From assembly GCF_023744375.2 (NCBI RefSeq), contig NZ_CP146284.1, forward strand, positions 2,914,001-2,978,000: a stretch of 64,000 bases of DNA. The letters run 5' to 3'. The DNA comes from Parabacteroides sp. AD58 (GTDB taxonomy: Bacteria; Bacteroidota; Bacteroidia; Bacteroidales; Tannerellaceae). A model generated the notes under the pieces. The model did no database searches and was not told where the DNA came from. It was given only the letters and a program-made list of their open reading frames with translations. The translations under genes and the position numbers were made by a program. Positions 34,121 through 43,094 of the stretch are shown piece by piece. Each line of letters starts with the position of its first letter. The first letter of the stretch is position 1.

Positions 34121-35482
34121 GAGACGGCGAAGATACGCAATTATTCCCAATTCATTGATAAATATCAGTCCAATTGCCAAGGGTGCTAAGTATTTGATGA
34201 AGAAAGCGTAGGTATGGAAGAAATAAAACGGGATCGTCCCGTGGTTGGTAAGTTCTTCCTTCAGTATTTTCTTGTCAATACGCAGGCCTACAAACACGCA
34301 GATCATCATTCCGCCTAAGGGCATCATAATCTTGGCTGTCAGGAAATCGAGGGCGTTGAAGATCGTCAGTCCGCCGATGGTGAAATCTTTGAGTACACCA
34401 AACGACAACGAGGCGAAGACACCGATGATGAAGACACCGATAGAAACCACCCAGGCGGCAAACTTACGGGGTACTTGATATTCTTCGTGTACATAGGCCG
34501 TAGCTACTTCGTGCAGGGAAATGGTCGAAGTTAGGGCTGCCAGCGCCAGCAGAATGAAGAAAATGAACGACCACGCACTCCCGAAAGGCAGCTGTTCGAA
34601 GATGTTCGGCAAGGTGATGAAGACCAGTTCAGGACCGGCTGTAGGCTCGATGCCGAAGCTGAATACGGCCGGGAAGACCATGATACCGGCCAGCAGGGCA
34701 ACCAGTGTATTCAGGACGGTCACCTGTACGGCGGTAGTCTGCAGGTTCGTATCTTTCCCGAAGTAAGAAGCATAGGTGATCAGACATCCCATACCGATAC
34801 TCAGGGAGAAAAAGGTCTGCCCCATGGCACTCAGGATGACCGACGAGGTAATCTTCCCGAAATCGGGCCGGAACAGAAAGGTCAGTCCTTCTTTGACTCC
34901 CGGTAATGTAACGGAACGGATACACAAGACCAGGAGGATCAGAAACAGGGCCGGCATCATGATTTTAGAGGCCCGCTCGATTCCTTTTTCCACACCGGCA
35001 GCGATGATGTAATGGGTGATACCGATAAAGACAGCCGTCCAGAGGATCGGGCGAAAGACGCTGCTCGAGAACGCCTGAAAATCGGTTGTAAAATCGGCGG
35101 CACTCTTGCCGGACAGGTTACCGCTCATGGCCTGCCAGACATATTCGAGGGTCCAGCCGGATACGACGGCATAGAAACCTAAGATCAGGAAAGCTGCCAG
35201 CACACCGTTATATCCGATCAGCGGCCATTTGGTATGCGGGGCCAGTTTCTTGAACGAACCGGCAGCATTGCTCCGCGAATGCCGTCCGATGAAAAACTCT
35301 GTGATCATAATGGGCAAGCCCAGTAACACAGTACAGATAATAAATACCAGCAGGAAAGCGGCTCCGCCGTTTTCTCCTACCATATACGGGAAGCGCCAGA
35401 TGCTTCCCAACCCCACAGCGCAACCGACGGTTGCCAGGATCACGCCTAATTTACTTCCAAATGTAGCTCTATCTGTCGACAT
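34106..35482 (-). CDS. Sodium:neurotransmitter symporter (NSS/SNF) family transporter
   Basis: The 458-residue protein starts with FGSKLGVILATVGCAVGLGSIWRFPYMVGENGG (in parts), the sodium- and substrate-binding helix 1 of LeuT-type transporters. About 11 membrane helices are visible, as in many bacterial members. The segment QTFFSLSIGMGCLITYASY is the conserved helix 6 region. It likely imports an amino acid or indole-type compound with sodium. The substrate is not evident. It precedes the MFS gene in the same direction. Confidence 0.93.
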   Translation of the reverse strand: MSTDRATFGSKLGVILATVGCAVGLGSIWRFPYMVGENGGAAFLLVFIICTVLLGLPIMITEFFIGRHSRSNAAGSFKKLAPHTKWPLIGYNGVLAAFLILGFYAVVSGWTLEYVWQAMSGNLSGKSAADFTTDFQAFSSSVFRPILWTAVFIGITHYIIAAGVEKGIERASKIMMPALFLILLVLCIRSVTLPGVKEGLTFLFRPDFGKITSSVILSAMGQTFFSLSIGMGCLITYASYFGKDTNLQTTAVQVTVLNTLVALLAGIMVFPAVFSFGIEPTAGPELVFITLPNIFEQLPFGSAWSFIFFILLALAALTSTISLHEVATAYVHEEYQVPRKFAAWVVSIGVFIIGVFASLSFGVLKDFTIGGLTIFNALDFLTAKIMMPLGGMMICVFVGLRIDKKILKEELTNHGTIPFYFFHTYAFFIKYLAPLAIGLIFINELGIIAYLRRLIAGS

Positions 35483-35514
35483 ATTTGGTTCTTTGTATAA
35501 AATCGTTGATTCCT

Positions 35515-36186
35515 TTAGTTCTTTTGTTCTGCTTCTTCGCTGACTACACCATCCCGGATATGAATGGTCCGGTCGGTCTGTGCAGCCAACTGTTCGTCGT
35601 GGGTGACAATCACGAAGGTCTGGTTCATCTGGTCACGCAACTCGAAGAACAGGGCATGCAGCTCCTCTTTGTTCCGTGTATCCAGACTGCCCGACGGCTC
35701 GTCTGCCAGAATAACCTGGGGATGATTGATCAGGGCACGGGCCACGGCAACCCGCTGTTTTTCTCCGCCCGACAATTCAGCCGGTTTATGCGTCATCCGG
35801 TCTGACAACTTCAGGAATGACAGAATCTCCTTGGCCCGCTTTTCGGCAGCCGAAGCCTTTTCCTTGGCTATCAAAGCCGGAATCATGACATTCTCGAGGG
35901 CTGTAAACTCAGGCAAAAGCTGGTGGAACTGAAAGACAAAGCCGATATTCCGGTTACGGAAAGCCGACAGCTTCTGCTCCGACAGATGCAGTACATCGGT
36001 ATCGTTGATCAGCAGACGTCCGCCATCCGGCTTGTCGAGTGTTCCCAAAATCTGAAGCAGGGTCGTTTTACCGGCTCCGCTCGGACCGACAATCGAAACC
36101 ACTTCTCCCTGGTTGATGGTCAGGTTGATTCCTTTTAAAACCTGCAAGTTTCCAAAACTTTTGGTAATGCCTTCTGCTACTATCAT
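35515..36186 (-). CDS. ABC transporter ATP-binding protein, LolD/MacB type
   Basis: The 223-residue protein has all ATPase motifs: Walker [11 protein letters not shown]-loop [17 protein letters not shown], signature [16 protein letters not shown], Walker [13 protein letters not shown] and switch [11 protein letters not shown]. The length and the [10 protein letters not shown] stretch match LolD, the ATPase of the lipoprotein release complex. The partner permease (LolC/E type) is not adjacent, since the neighbours are tcdA (upstream) and the NSS transporter (downstream). In Bacteroidetes solitary lolD-type genes are common. Confidence 0.88.
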   Translation of the reverse strand: MIVAEGITKSFGNLQVLKGINLTINQGEVVSIVGPSGAGKTTLLQILGTLDKPDGGRLLINDTDVLHLSEQKLSAFRNRNIGFVFQFHQLLPEFTALENVMIPALIAKEKASAAEKRAKEILSFLKLSDRMTHKPAELSGGEKQRVAVARALINHPQVILADEPSGSLDTRNKEELHALFFELRDQMNQTFVIVTHDEQLAAQTDRTIHIRDGVVSEEAEQKN

Positions 36187-36203
36187 ATACTTTTATTCTC
36201 CCC

Positions 36204-36920
36204 TTATTCGATATTTCTGATTACATACGAAGCCAAATAGCATCCGAAGATGGCCGGCATATACGAGACCGTCCCTGTTGTCGTCCGTTTGCAGGCCTCG
36301 TCGGCCACTTCTATGACAGCATCCGGATTGGCCATCTCTGTGGAATAGACAACCGGAATCCCCTTTTGTACGCCCAATCCGCGCAACCGCTTCCGTACAG
36401 CTTTCGCCAATGCGCAGTTAGATGACTTCGATATATCGGCAATACGGACCTGCGAGGGGTCAATCTTGGCACCGGCACCCATCGACGATACAATGGGTAT
36501 TTTCCGCAGCAACGCATGATAGAGTAAAAACACTTTCGGACTGAGCGAATCGATGGCATCGACAATAAAGTCGTAATGCGCATGATCCAGAATCTCTTCG
36601 GTTCGTTCGTCCCGCAAGAATTCATTGACAACAGTCAATTTCAGTTCCGGATTAATGTCGATCAGGCGTGCGGCTACTACCTCGGCCTTGGGCTGTCCTA
36701 ACGTAGAATGCAGGGCAGGCAGCTGACGGTTCAGATTGCTTTCGTTGACGGTATCGGCATCTACAATCGTCATTTGTCCGATACCGGCCCGGCAAATCTG
36801 TTCGGCTGCATAGGCTCCGACACCTCCTAAACCGACCACCAGGACATGCGCCTCAGAAAAACGTTCCAAACGCTCTTTTCCTAACAATAATTCAGTTCTT
36901 GAATTCCAATTGTAAATCAT
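36204..36920 (-). CDS. tcdA: tRNA threonylcarbamoyladenosine dehydratase (TcdA/CsdL)
   Basis: The 238-residue ThiF/MoeB/HesA-type protein contains the ATP-binding motif VLVVGLGGVGAYAAEQI, the adenylation region DADTVNESNLNRQLPAL, VDAIDSLSPK and the VGYRKRL-like segment AVRKRLRGLGVQKGIPVVYSTE (in parts). TcdA uses ATP to cyclise t6A at tRNA position 37 to ct6A. A perfect -7 element on the minus strand (36938-36945, TACTTTTG) supports its start. It is co-directional with the LolD-like gene 17 bases downstream. Confidence 0.92.
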   Translation of the reverse strand: MIYNWNSRTELLLGKERLERFSEAHVLVVGLGGVGAYAAEQICRAGIGQMTIVDADTVNESNLNRQLPALHSTLGQPKAEVVAARLIDINPELKLTVVNEFLRDERTEEILDHAHYDFIVDAIDSLSPKVFLLYHALLRKIPIVSSMGAGAKIDPSQVRIADISKSSNCALAKAVRKRLRGLGVQKGIPVVYSTEMANPDAVIEVADEACKRTTTGTVSYMPAIFGCYLASYVIRNIE

Positions 36921-37172
36921 TTATCAATATTTTGCGGCAAAAGTAATAAATCAAAAGGGAAAATGCTTCTTCTTTGTCCGTTTTTTGAATTTTTCGGTCT
37001 GAAAATGATGAAAAAGAGGCTGGCCTTTGATGGGAATATACAGGTTTCTTTTCCTGTTATTTTCTTTGGGAGCAAGATTTGCCAAATACTTGTTATCTCT
37101 CATATTTGGACCATTGGATGTTCCATTTGTTAATATTTATCCCGCTAATCGTTGAAAATAGAAAGAAAAGTA

Positions 37173-37202
37173 TTGGATTTTAAATATCTTTTATTATCTT
37201 GG
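37173..37202 (+). promoter_or_regulatory. Promoter of the Tyr-rich repeat protein gene
   Basis: TTG at 37173-37175, a 19-base spacer, and TATCTTGG at 37195-37202 (one mismatch to TAnnTTTG) form a well-placed Bacteroidetes promoter, about 65 bases before the ATG. The rest of the 350-base gap between tcdA and this gene holds no gene that I can support. Confidence 0.6.
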
Positions 37203-37267
37203 CAGCAATAGAACCACAAAAGGTCAATCATCTTAGATTCTTATTTACAACTTAAATAGCACATATT

Positions 37268-39268
37268 ATGAAACAGATTTACTTGAACCTAATGATTTGG
37301 ACAGTAGCTCTCTTTGGCATGTCATTAACTGCCCAAACGGTTGCCGATAAACATAAACTAATGTTACCACAGTCAGGGAAACTGCTATGGGAAAAACCGG
37401 TAAAAGCAATGATTAAACCTAAAATGCCGGTCGTTCGTATGCCGCATGATCGGATGAATCAGCCTGTCGCTTCCCGTTCTGCTTCATTACGCGCTACAGC
37501 ACAAGCGATGCAATTGGATAGTATGGTCTATTGTAATTCGGAAGGCGAAAAACAGAACAAGTATGTTTATCAATACAATGCTGTGGGTAAAGTAACAGAG
37601 GAAGTGAGATATTCTTGGAACGATCCGAACTGGACTCCCAACACTCGTCAATTATACGAGTATGATGAAAATGGAAATCTTTTATCATATTCAAATTATA
37701 TGATTAATGGCTCTGAATGGCAATTATATTGGAAAGATGTTTATACCTATGACAGTTCGAATAATCAGATCAGTCTCTCATATAATTATTACGATGCTGA
37801 AGGAGAGATGACTTCTCAGTCTTATTATGAATATAATTCAGTGGGGCAGCCAACTAAATATGAATATAAAGAATTGAGAAACGGGGTATTGACACTGGTT
37901 GAACAAGGCCAATACGTGTACAATTCAGAAAATAAACAAACTCATTCAGAACGGCAACTCCTTGATGAAAATGGAGAATGGTATTATTCTTTCTATTATA
38001 GCTATGGGTATGACTCTCAAGGTAATCAAACCTTATACGAAATGTATAATTGGGATGCTGATAAGGAAGATCTTTATTTGAATGTAGGTTATTACTATGA
38101 ATTTGATGATAATGGTCATCGGACTTATTATGAAAACAAACAGTGGAATGGCACAGAATACGAAATAAGCATTGAAAAATATGCCTATGATGAGGATGAC
38201 TGGTTAACTTATAGTGAAAATTTAGAGGATAATTCATCTTATTATTGGCATAGCATAGAAACGTATTCGTATGCAGATGATAAATTAACGGGTACTTCTT
38301 TTCTGAAAGATACGACTATACAAAGTGATGGCAACAAGTCTGTATCTTTAACGAGTTGGGACTATACGTATGACAGCAATGGGCAGATGCTTTCAATGAA
38401 AGGATACAATGTAGATCCGAAAACAGGGGAACGTGCCAGTAGGCACTCTGCTTATGAATACACGTATGATTCACAAGGTCGAACTCTATCAGAGGTCAGT
38501 ACTTATTATGAAGACAATATAATAGATTCCAGCCAAAAGTCCGAATATGAACGTCAAGACGAGGGAAGAAGCTATATTATGAATAATTATAAGCAAGATC
38601 TTGAAACAGATGAATGGACATTAATTTCCAGATACCGGTATGAATACGAAGAGACAGGAGAAGATAGCTACTATGATCGGCATTCAGATTGGGATATGGA
38701 GTCTGAAGAATGGGTGGTAACAAGTGGTTCTAAGTATGAATATGAAACAGACGGTAATAGTTATACGCAAATCAACTATAATTGGGATACTGAGAGCAAT
38801 GATTGGATGATAACTTATGGATATAAATACGTTGATGAAACGGATGGCGAAAGTTACACTCGTATCGATGCTGAATATGATGTAACAAATAATAATTGGA
38901 ATATATTCTATTCAGATAAGGCAGAGGCAACAGAAGGCAACCCGATGATAATTAAACGATATTATCTTCCGGAAAATGATCTTGAAAACTGGCAAATGTA
39001 TGGTATAGATTATTATTATTACTCTAAATCAAGTGTTGCCAATGAAACGATCCAGGCTGTAGATGCCCGTATTTATACGCGTCCGGGTACAATTCATGTA
39101 GATATGGAAGGCAAGGCTGCCTTGTCGGTTTACGCGGCAAACGGGGCTTGCTGTTATCAGTCGTCTATCAGTGGTTCGACGGTTGTTTCTAACCTGCAAA
39201 GAGGAATCTATTTCGTCGTACTGCAAGGTGATTCAGGTACAAAGAAAGTAAAAGTATTGGTCAAGTAA
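37268..39268 (+). CDS. Secreted Tyr-rich YD-like repeat protein with a C-terminal sorting-type domain
   Basis: The 666-residue protein has a signal peptide (MKQIYLNLMIWTVALFGMSL) and then about a dozen imperfect repeats of 35-45 residues, each with patterns such as YEYDENGNLLSYSNY, YEYNSVGQPTKYEYK and YDSQGNQTLYEMYNW. These resemble the YD/RHS or DUF3836-type strands that form a long beta-sheet tube or sheet. Trp, Tyr and Asp are very frequent. The last about 75 residues (from ANETIQAVDARIYTR to GIYFVVLQGDSGTKKVKVLVK, in parts) look like a type A T9SS or DUF6383-like sorting domain, so it is likely surface anchored. Function is unknown. Confidence 0.8.
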   Translation: MKQIYLNLMIWTVALFGMSLTAQTVADKHKLMLPQSGKLLWEKPVKAMIKPKMPVVRMPHDRMNQPVASRSASLRATAQAMQLDSMVYCNSEGEKQNKYVYQYNAVGKVTEEVRYSWNDPNWTPNTRQLYEYDENGNLLSYSNYMINGSEWQLYWKDVYTYDSSNNQISLSYNYYDAEGEMTSQSYYEYNSVGQPTKYEYKELRNGVLTLVEQGQYVYNSENKQTHSERQLLDENGEWYYSFYYSYGYDSQGNQTLYEMYNWDADKEDLYLNVGYYYEFDDNGHRTYYENKQWNGTEYEISIEKYAYDEDDWLTYSENLEDNSSYYWHSIETYSYADDKLTGTSFLKDTTIQSDGNKSVSLTSWDYTYDSNGQMLSMKGYNVDPKTGERASRHSAYEYTYDSQGRTLSEVSTYYEDNIIDSSQKSEYERQDEGRSYIMNNYKQDLETDEWTLISRYRYEYEETGEDSYYDRHSDWDMESEEWVVTSGSKYEYETDGNSYTQINYNWDTESNDWMITYGYKYVDETDGESYTRIDAEYDVTNNNWNIFYSDKAEATEGNPMIIKRYYLPENDLENWQMYGIDYYYYSKSSVANETIQAVDARIYTRPGTIHVDMEGKAALSVYAANGACCYQSSISGSTVVSNLQRGIYFVVLQGDSGTKKVKVLVK

Positions 39269-39404
39269 GTAACGGATGATAGTTCCTACTTATGAATCCA
39301 GTTGGAAAGTGATTGTTTGAAACTGAGATAAAGAAAAAGTAACGGGCTTTATAGAAAAGGCCCGTTACTTATATTATATAGAGAGAACTTCCTTTTCAGA
39401 GAAT

Positions 39405-42218
39405 TTACGGCTCCATAACGACCTCGATGAAGTTGCCTTGTTTCAGTAATTGGTCGGTAAAGGAGCGGATTGTTTCCGGAGTCATCTGCTGTAAAGTCTC
39501 GGTATAAGGCGTCAGGGCATCCAGTCCTTTGCAATAATATACATCCAAAACATTCAGCCAGTAACCATTTTCCTGCAGTTTCTCTTCATGTCGTTTCTGC
39601 ATATTGTCGAATGTCTTCTTGAAATCTTCCTGACGCGGACCTTCTTTCGCAATACGCTGTAACTCGGTACGGACAATCTGGTTCATATCCTTCCATTTGG
39701 CAGGATCGGTATCGAATACAATCTGCAGGATAGTTCTGCCTTCAGGGAAATCCTGTACACCTGCACCGGCCTGTACGCCATATGTTCCACCCTCTTCTTC
39801 CCGGACTTTCTCGGTATAGACCAAATCCAAGATCTGGCTCAACATGGAAGCCGACAGGATGTGCTGTAAATCGTAGGTCATCTGGCCTGAATAGATGCTG
39901 TAGATGGTGGCTTTAGGCGTTTCCTGCTCGCGATGGAAATGGCAGATATGTTCACCTTTACTCATGGCCGGTTCGTGAGAAACATCTGCTTTTTCAGTCC
40001 GATGAATCGAAGGCAATGTCGCCAGATATTGTCGGATCAGCGGACGCATACTGTCAATATTCAGGTTTCCGACGAAAGTGAAGGTGAAATCAGATGCGTC
40101 GGCGAAACGGTCCTTATAGATTTCAATCAGGCGCGGATAACTGATCTGGTCCACTTCCGAAGCTTTCAGGCTTTTCATCCGCGGATTATTCTGATACGTG
40201 ATACGGATGATACTGTCCTGCAAGGCATACATCGGGTCTAGTTCCTGGTTCTCCAATTGGGCTTTCAGGCGGGAAACCAGCGACTGATATGCGTCGTTGT
40301 CGGTACGTAATGCTGTAAATCCTAAATAAACCAGCTCGAACAATGTCTTGACATCCGTCGGAGAAGCATACCCGTTCACACTTTCGGAGTCCGTCCCGAT
40401 GGAAGTCGAACAGGACACTTTCTTACCCGCCAGGCGTTTACTTAAGTCGGTTGCCGAGAAATTACCCAAACCGCCCAAGCCAATGACACTGTTCAGCAAC
40501 TTCAGATTCAGGGCTTCTTCATCTCCATATAAAGACGTACCGCCCGGACTGGTAGCCGTCATCTGGATTTCATCATCCTTGAAGTCCGTATGCTTTAATA
40601 CCACCCGTACGCCGTTGCTCAGTTTCATAACCGTAGCCCCGAAGAGCGGGTCTACTTTTTCTTCTATGATACTGCCTGCCTCGGGTAATTCAGGAATCAG
40701 CGGTTCGTTGCTGACATTTTCCTGATAGGCTTCTACCGGAATCTGCTGTGCTTTCCGGAATTCATCCAGTAATTCTTCTTCCGTCGGATATGTCACACCT
40801 TCCTTTTCCGGAGCCGTCAGACTGATGACAATGTTCTTGTCTCCGATAATCTGCTGGATATACTGATTCACCTGTTCTACCGGAATAGCCGGGGCTATCT
40901 GGTTGATCAGTTCATATTCCATCTCGATTCCCGGAATACTTCCACCGTCGGTGAAATGAGAAACGTACTCGCTGGAATATGTACTGTTCTTCTGTTTGTC
41001 TCGTTCATTGAAGGCCGATTCATACGCTTTCAGTACATTGATACGGGCCCGTTCGTATTCAGAAGCCGTAAACCCATATTGCTTCACCCGCTGAATCTCT
41101 TTCACGACAGCTGTCAGGGTAGAATCAATGCAGCCTTCTTTCGCCAAAGCCGCTACCGACCAGGCCGATTTGGTCTTGGAAACCATAAAGTCGCCATCCG
41201 ATGCTGCCGCATAAATAAACGGTGGATTCGCTTTCTGCAAGATCTCCTGGAACCGTTCGTTGATCATCTGATCACATACAGCCTGTACGTAACCGGTAAC
41301 CATGCCCATTACGGAAGCTTTAACTTCTTTGGGTAACGGATCGTATTTATAGAAGATGTACAGCAGAATATTGGATGCTTCCTTGTCTGTGGCAATCGAA
41401 ACAATCGGTTCGTCGTTGTCCGGTACACTGAAATAAGTACGTTCTGCGGCATTCACTGGCGCCGGAATATCGGCAAACATTGTTTTGATACGGTTTTCTA
41501 CCTGATCGACATCCACATCTCCTACGATAATAATAGCTTGCAGGTCGGGACGATACCATTTCTTGTAATACGCTCTTAACTCGTCCGGCTTGAAATGGTT
41601 GATGACATCCAGTGTGCCGATAGACATCCGGTGAGCATACCGGTTGTTAGGATACATCTTCGGTAATTGTTGTTCCCATAACCGGGCTTGCGCATCCTGG
41701 CGGGTACGCCATTCTTCCCGGATCACGCCTCGTTCCTTTTCAATAGCCGTATCGGCCAAGGTGATGAAATTAGACCAGTCGTGCAGGATCAGCAGGCAGC
41801 TGTCTACCACCTGTGTGCGCTGTACCGGCGCATTCATAATCATATACACGGTTTCATCGAAAGAAGTATAGGCATTGAAGTTCTCTCCCATCCGCATGCC
41901 GACACTTTCGGTATAATGGTCCATCGCATGATCAGGAAAGTTCTTACTTCCATTAAAGGCCATGTGTTCCAGGAAGTGAGCCAGTCCGCGCTGGTTTTCT
42001 TCTTCCAGAATAGAACCTACGTTCTGGGCAATATAGAAGTCTGCCCGCTCTTTCGGGAGCTCATTGTGACGAATATAATACGTGAGTCCGTTACTCAGTT
42101 TTCCATAACGGACCTTCGGATCAACCGGTAGCGGCTGAAGTTCTGTCTGCGCTTGCAATAATCCGAATCCTACCCAGAAGAGCAGGAAAAACATCCAGAT
42201 TTTCGATGTGTATCTCAT
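39405..42218 (-). CDS. M16 (pitrilysin/insulinase) family zinc peptidase
   Basis: The 937-residue protein has a signal peptide (RYTSKIWMFFLLFWVGFGLLQAQ in parts), the zinc-binding site LAHFLEHMAFNGS (HxxEH) near residue 80, the downstream Glu region, and a second, inactive M16 repeat in the C-terminal half (KLSNGVRVVLKHTDFKDDE). This is the two-halves layout of bacterial periplasmic M16 proteases. It probably degrades peptides in the periplasm or at the surface. A -7 element on the minus strand (42241-42248, TAGTTTTG) lies just upstream. Confidence 0.95.
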   Translation of the reverse strand: MRYTSKIWMFFLLFWVGFGLLQAQTELQPLPVDPKVRYGKLSNGLTYYIRHNELPKERADFYIAQNVGSILEEENQRGLAHFLEHMAFNGSKNFPDHAMDHYTESVGMRMGENFNAYTSFDETVYMIMNAPVQRTQVVDSCLLILHDWSNFITLADTAIEKERGVIREEWRTRQDAQARLWEQQLPKMYPNNRYAHRMSIGTLDVINHFKPDELRAYYKKWYRPDLQAIIIVGDVDVDQVENRIKTMFADIPAPVNAAERTYFSVPDNDEPIVSIATDKEASNILLYIFYKYDPLPKEVKASVMGMVTGYVQAVCDQMINERFQEILQKANPPFIYAAASDGDFMVSKTKSAWSVAALAKEGCIDSTLTAVVKEIQRVKQYGFTASEYERARINVLKAYESAFNERDKQKNSTYSSEYVSHFTDGGSIPGIEMEYELINQIAPAIPVEQVNQYIQQIIGDKNIVISLTAPEKEGVTYPTEEELLDEFRKAQQIPVEAYQENVSNEPLIPELPEAGSIIEEKVDPLFGATVMKLSNGVRVVLKHTDFKDDEIQMTATSPGGTSLYGDEEALNLKLLNSVIGLGGLGNFSATDLSKRLAGKKVSCSTSIGTDSESVNGYASPTDVKTLFELVYLGFTALRTDNDAYQSLVSRLKAQLENQELDPMYALQDSIIRITYQNNPRMKSLKASEVDQISYPRLIEIYKDRFADASDFTFTFVGNLNIDSMRPLIRQYLATLPSIHRTEKADVSHEPAMSKGEHICHFHREQETPKATIYSIYSGQMTYDLQHILSASMLSQILDLVYTEKVREEEGGTYGVQAGAGVQDFPEGRTILQIVFDTDPAKWKDMNQIVRTELQRIAKEGPRQEDFKKTFDNMQKRHEEKLQENGYWLNVLDVYYCKGLDALTPYTETLQQMTPETIRSFTDQLLKQGNFIEVVMEP

Positions 42219-42240
42219 AGCTTTATCAAAATATATGCGG

Positions 42241-42299
42241 CAAAACTAAATAAAAAACGGCGTAATCAGCCATGATTCTCCTTCTTTTGAATATATTTG
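42241..42299. promoter_or_regulatory. Divergent promoter region between the M16 peptidase and ComEA-like genes
   Basis: Minus strand: TAGTTTTG (42241-42248). Plus strand: TATATTTG (42292-42299). Both match TAnnTTTG exactly and lie at sensible distances (about 25-40 bases) from the start codons. No obvious -33 elements. Confidence 0.5.
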
Positions 42300-42334
42300 C
42301 ATACATAAAGAAACAATGACGAAAACCAAGAACT

Positions 42335-43045
42335 ATGAAAGATTGGCGTGATTTATTCTATTTCTCGAAAAGTGAACGAAGGGCACTGACGCTGCTGTCC
42401 TTCCTGATTCTGGGAGCCTGGCTCCTGTTGTGGGTAACGGAACCGGAGGAAGAGCCTGTGCCTCTGACTGTTGTGGCACAAAAGTTCCAAACAGATTCTG
42501 TACCCAAGTTGAAGTCACAAGATACCGTCCGGAGCATTCCCCGCACTGTCTCGAAACCCCGTTCCTCTTATTCGGAAAAACGACGGTTTCAGAAGCCTTT
42601 TACGTCCTCGTCCAAACGCCCCAGAAGTCAGAAGTTTCCGGCAGGAACACAGGTGGAACTGAACCAGGCTGATACGCTGACCTTACAGAAAGTACCGGGA
42701 ATCGGTCCCGTTTTCTCCCGCCGTATCATCAAATACCGGGAGCTTTTAGGCGGATTCTATGCCGTTCATCAGCTGGCTGAAGTATATGGAATAGATGCTG
42801 AAAAGTATGCAGCCCTTGAACCTTGGTTTACCGTAGATACCGCCTTGATTCGTCCTTTGGCCGTTAATCAGGCAGATTACCGGACTTTGATCCGGCATCC
42901 GTATTTGAATAAACAGCAAACCAAAATCCTTCTCCGCCTCATTGAACGGAAAGGGAAGCTACAGGGCTGGGAAGAACTTCGTTTGCTGGATGAATTTCCT
43001 CCCGGAGAAATAGAAAGGCTCCGTTACTATCTGTCGTTCGACTAA
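42335..43045 (+). CDS. ComEA-like helix-hairpin-helix protein
   Basis: The 236-residue protein begins with one membrane helix (ALTLLSFLILGAWLLLWV, about residues 17-34), a proline/serine-rich linker and then two helix-hairpin-helix regions (VELNQADTLTLQKVPGIGPVFSRRI and the AVNQADYRTLIRHPYLNKQQ part). HhH proteins of this group bind DNA without sequence preference. In competent bacteria ComEA pulls DNA into the periplasm. The orientation with a single N-terminal anchor fits that role. DprA and ComM are also encoded in this window. Confidence 0.85.
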   Translation: MKDWRDLFYFSKSERRALTLLSFLILGAWLLLWVTEPEEEPVPLTVVAQKFQTDSVPKLKSQDTVRSIPRTVSKPRSSYSEKRRFQKPFTSSSKRPRSQKFPAGTQVELNQADTLTLQKVPGIGPVFSRRIIKYRELLGGFYAVHQLAEVYGIDAEKYAALEPWFTVDTALIRPLAVNQADYRTLIRHPYLNKQQTKILLRLIERKGKLQGWEELRLLDEFPPGEIERLRYYLSFD

Positions 43046-43094
43046 AAGGGAGAATCAATCCTGCCATCAACTTATGCAAAGCATATACAGGGCA

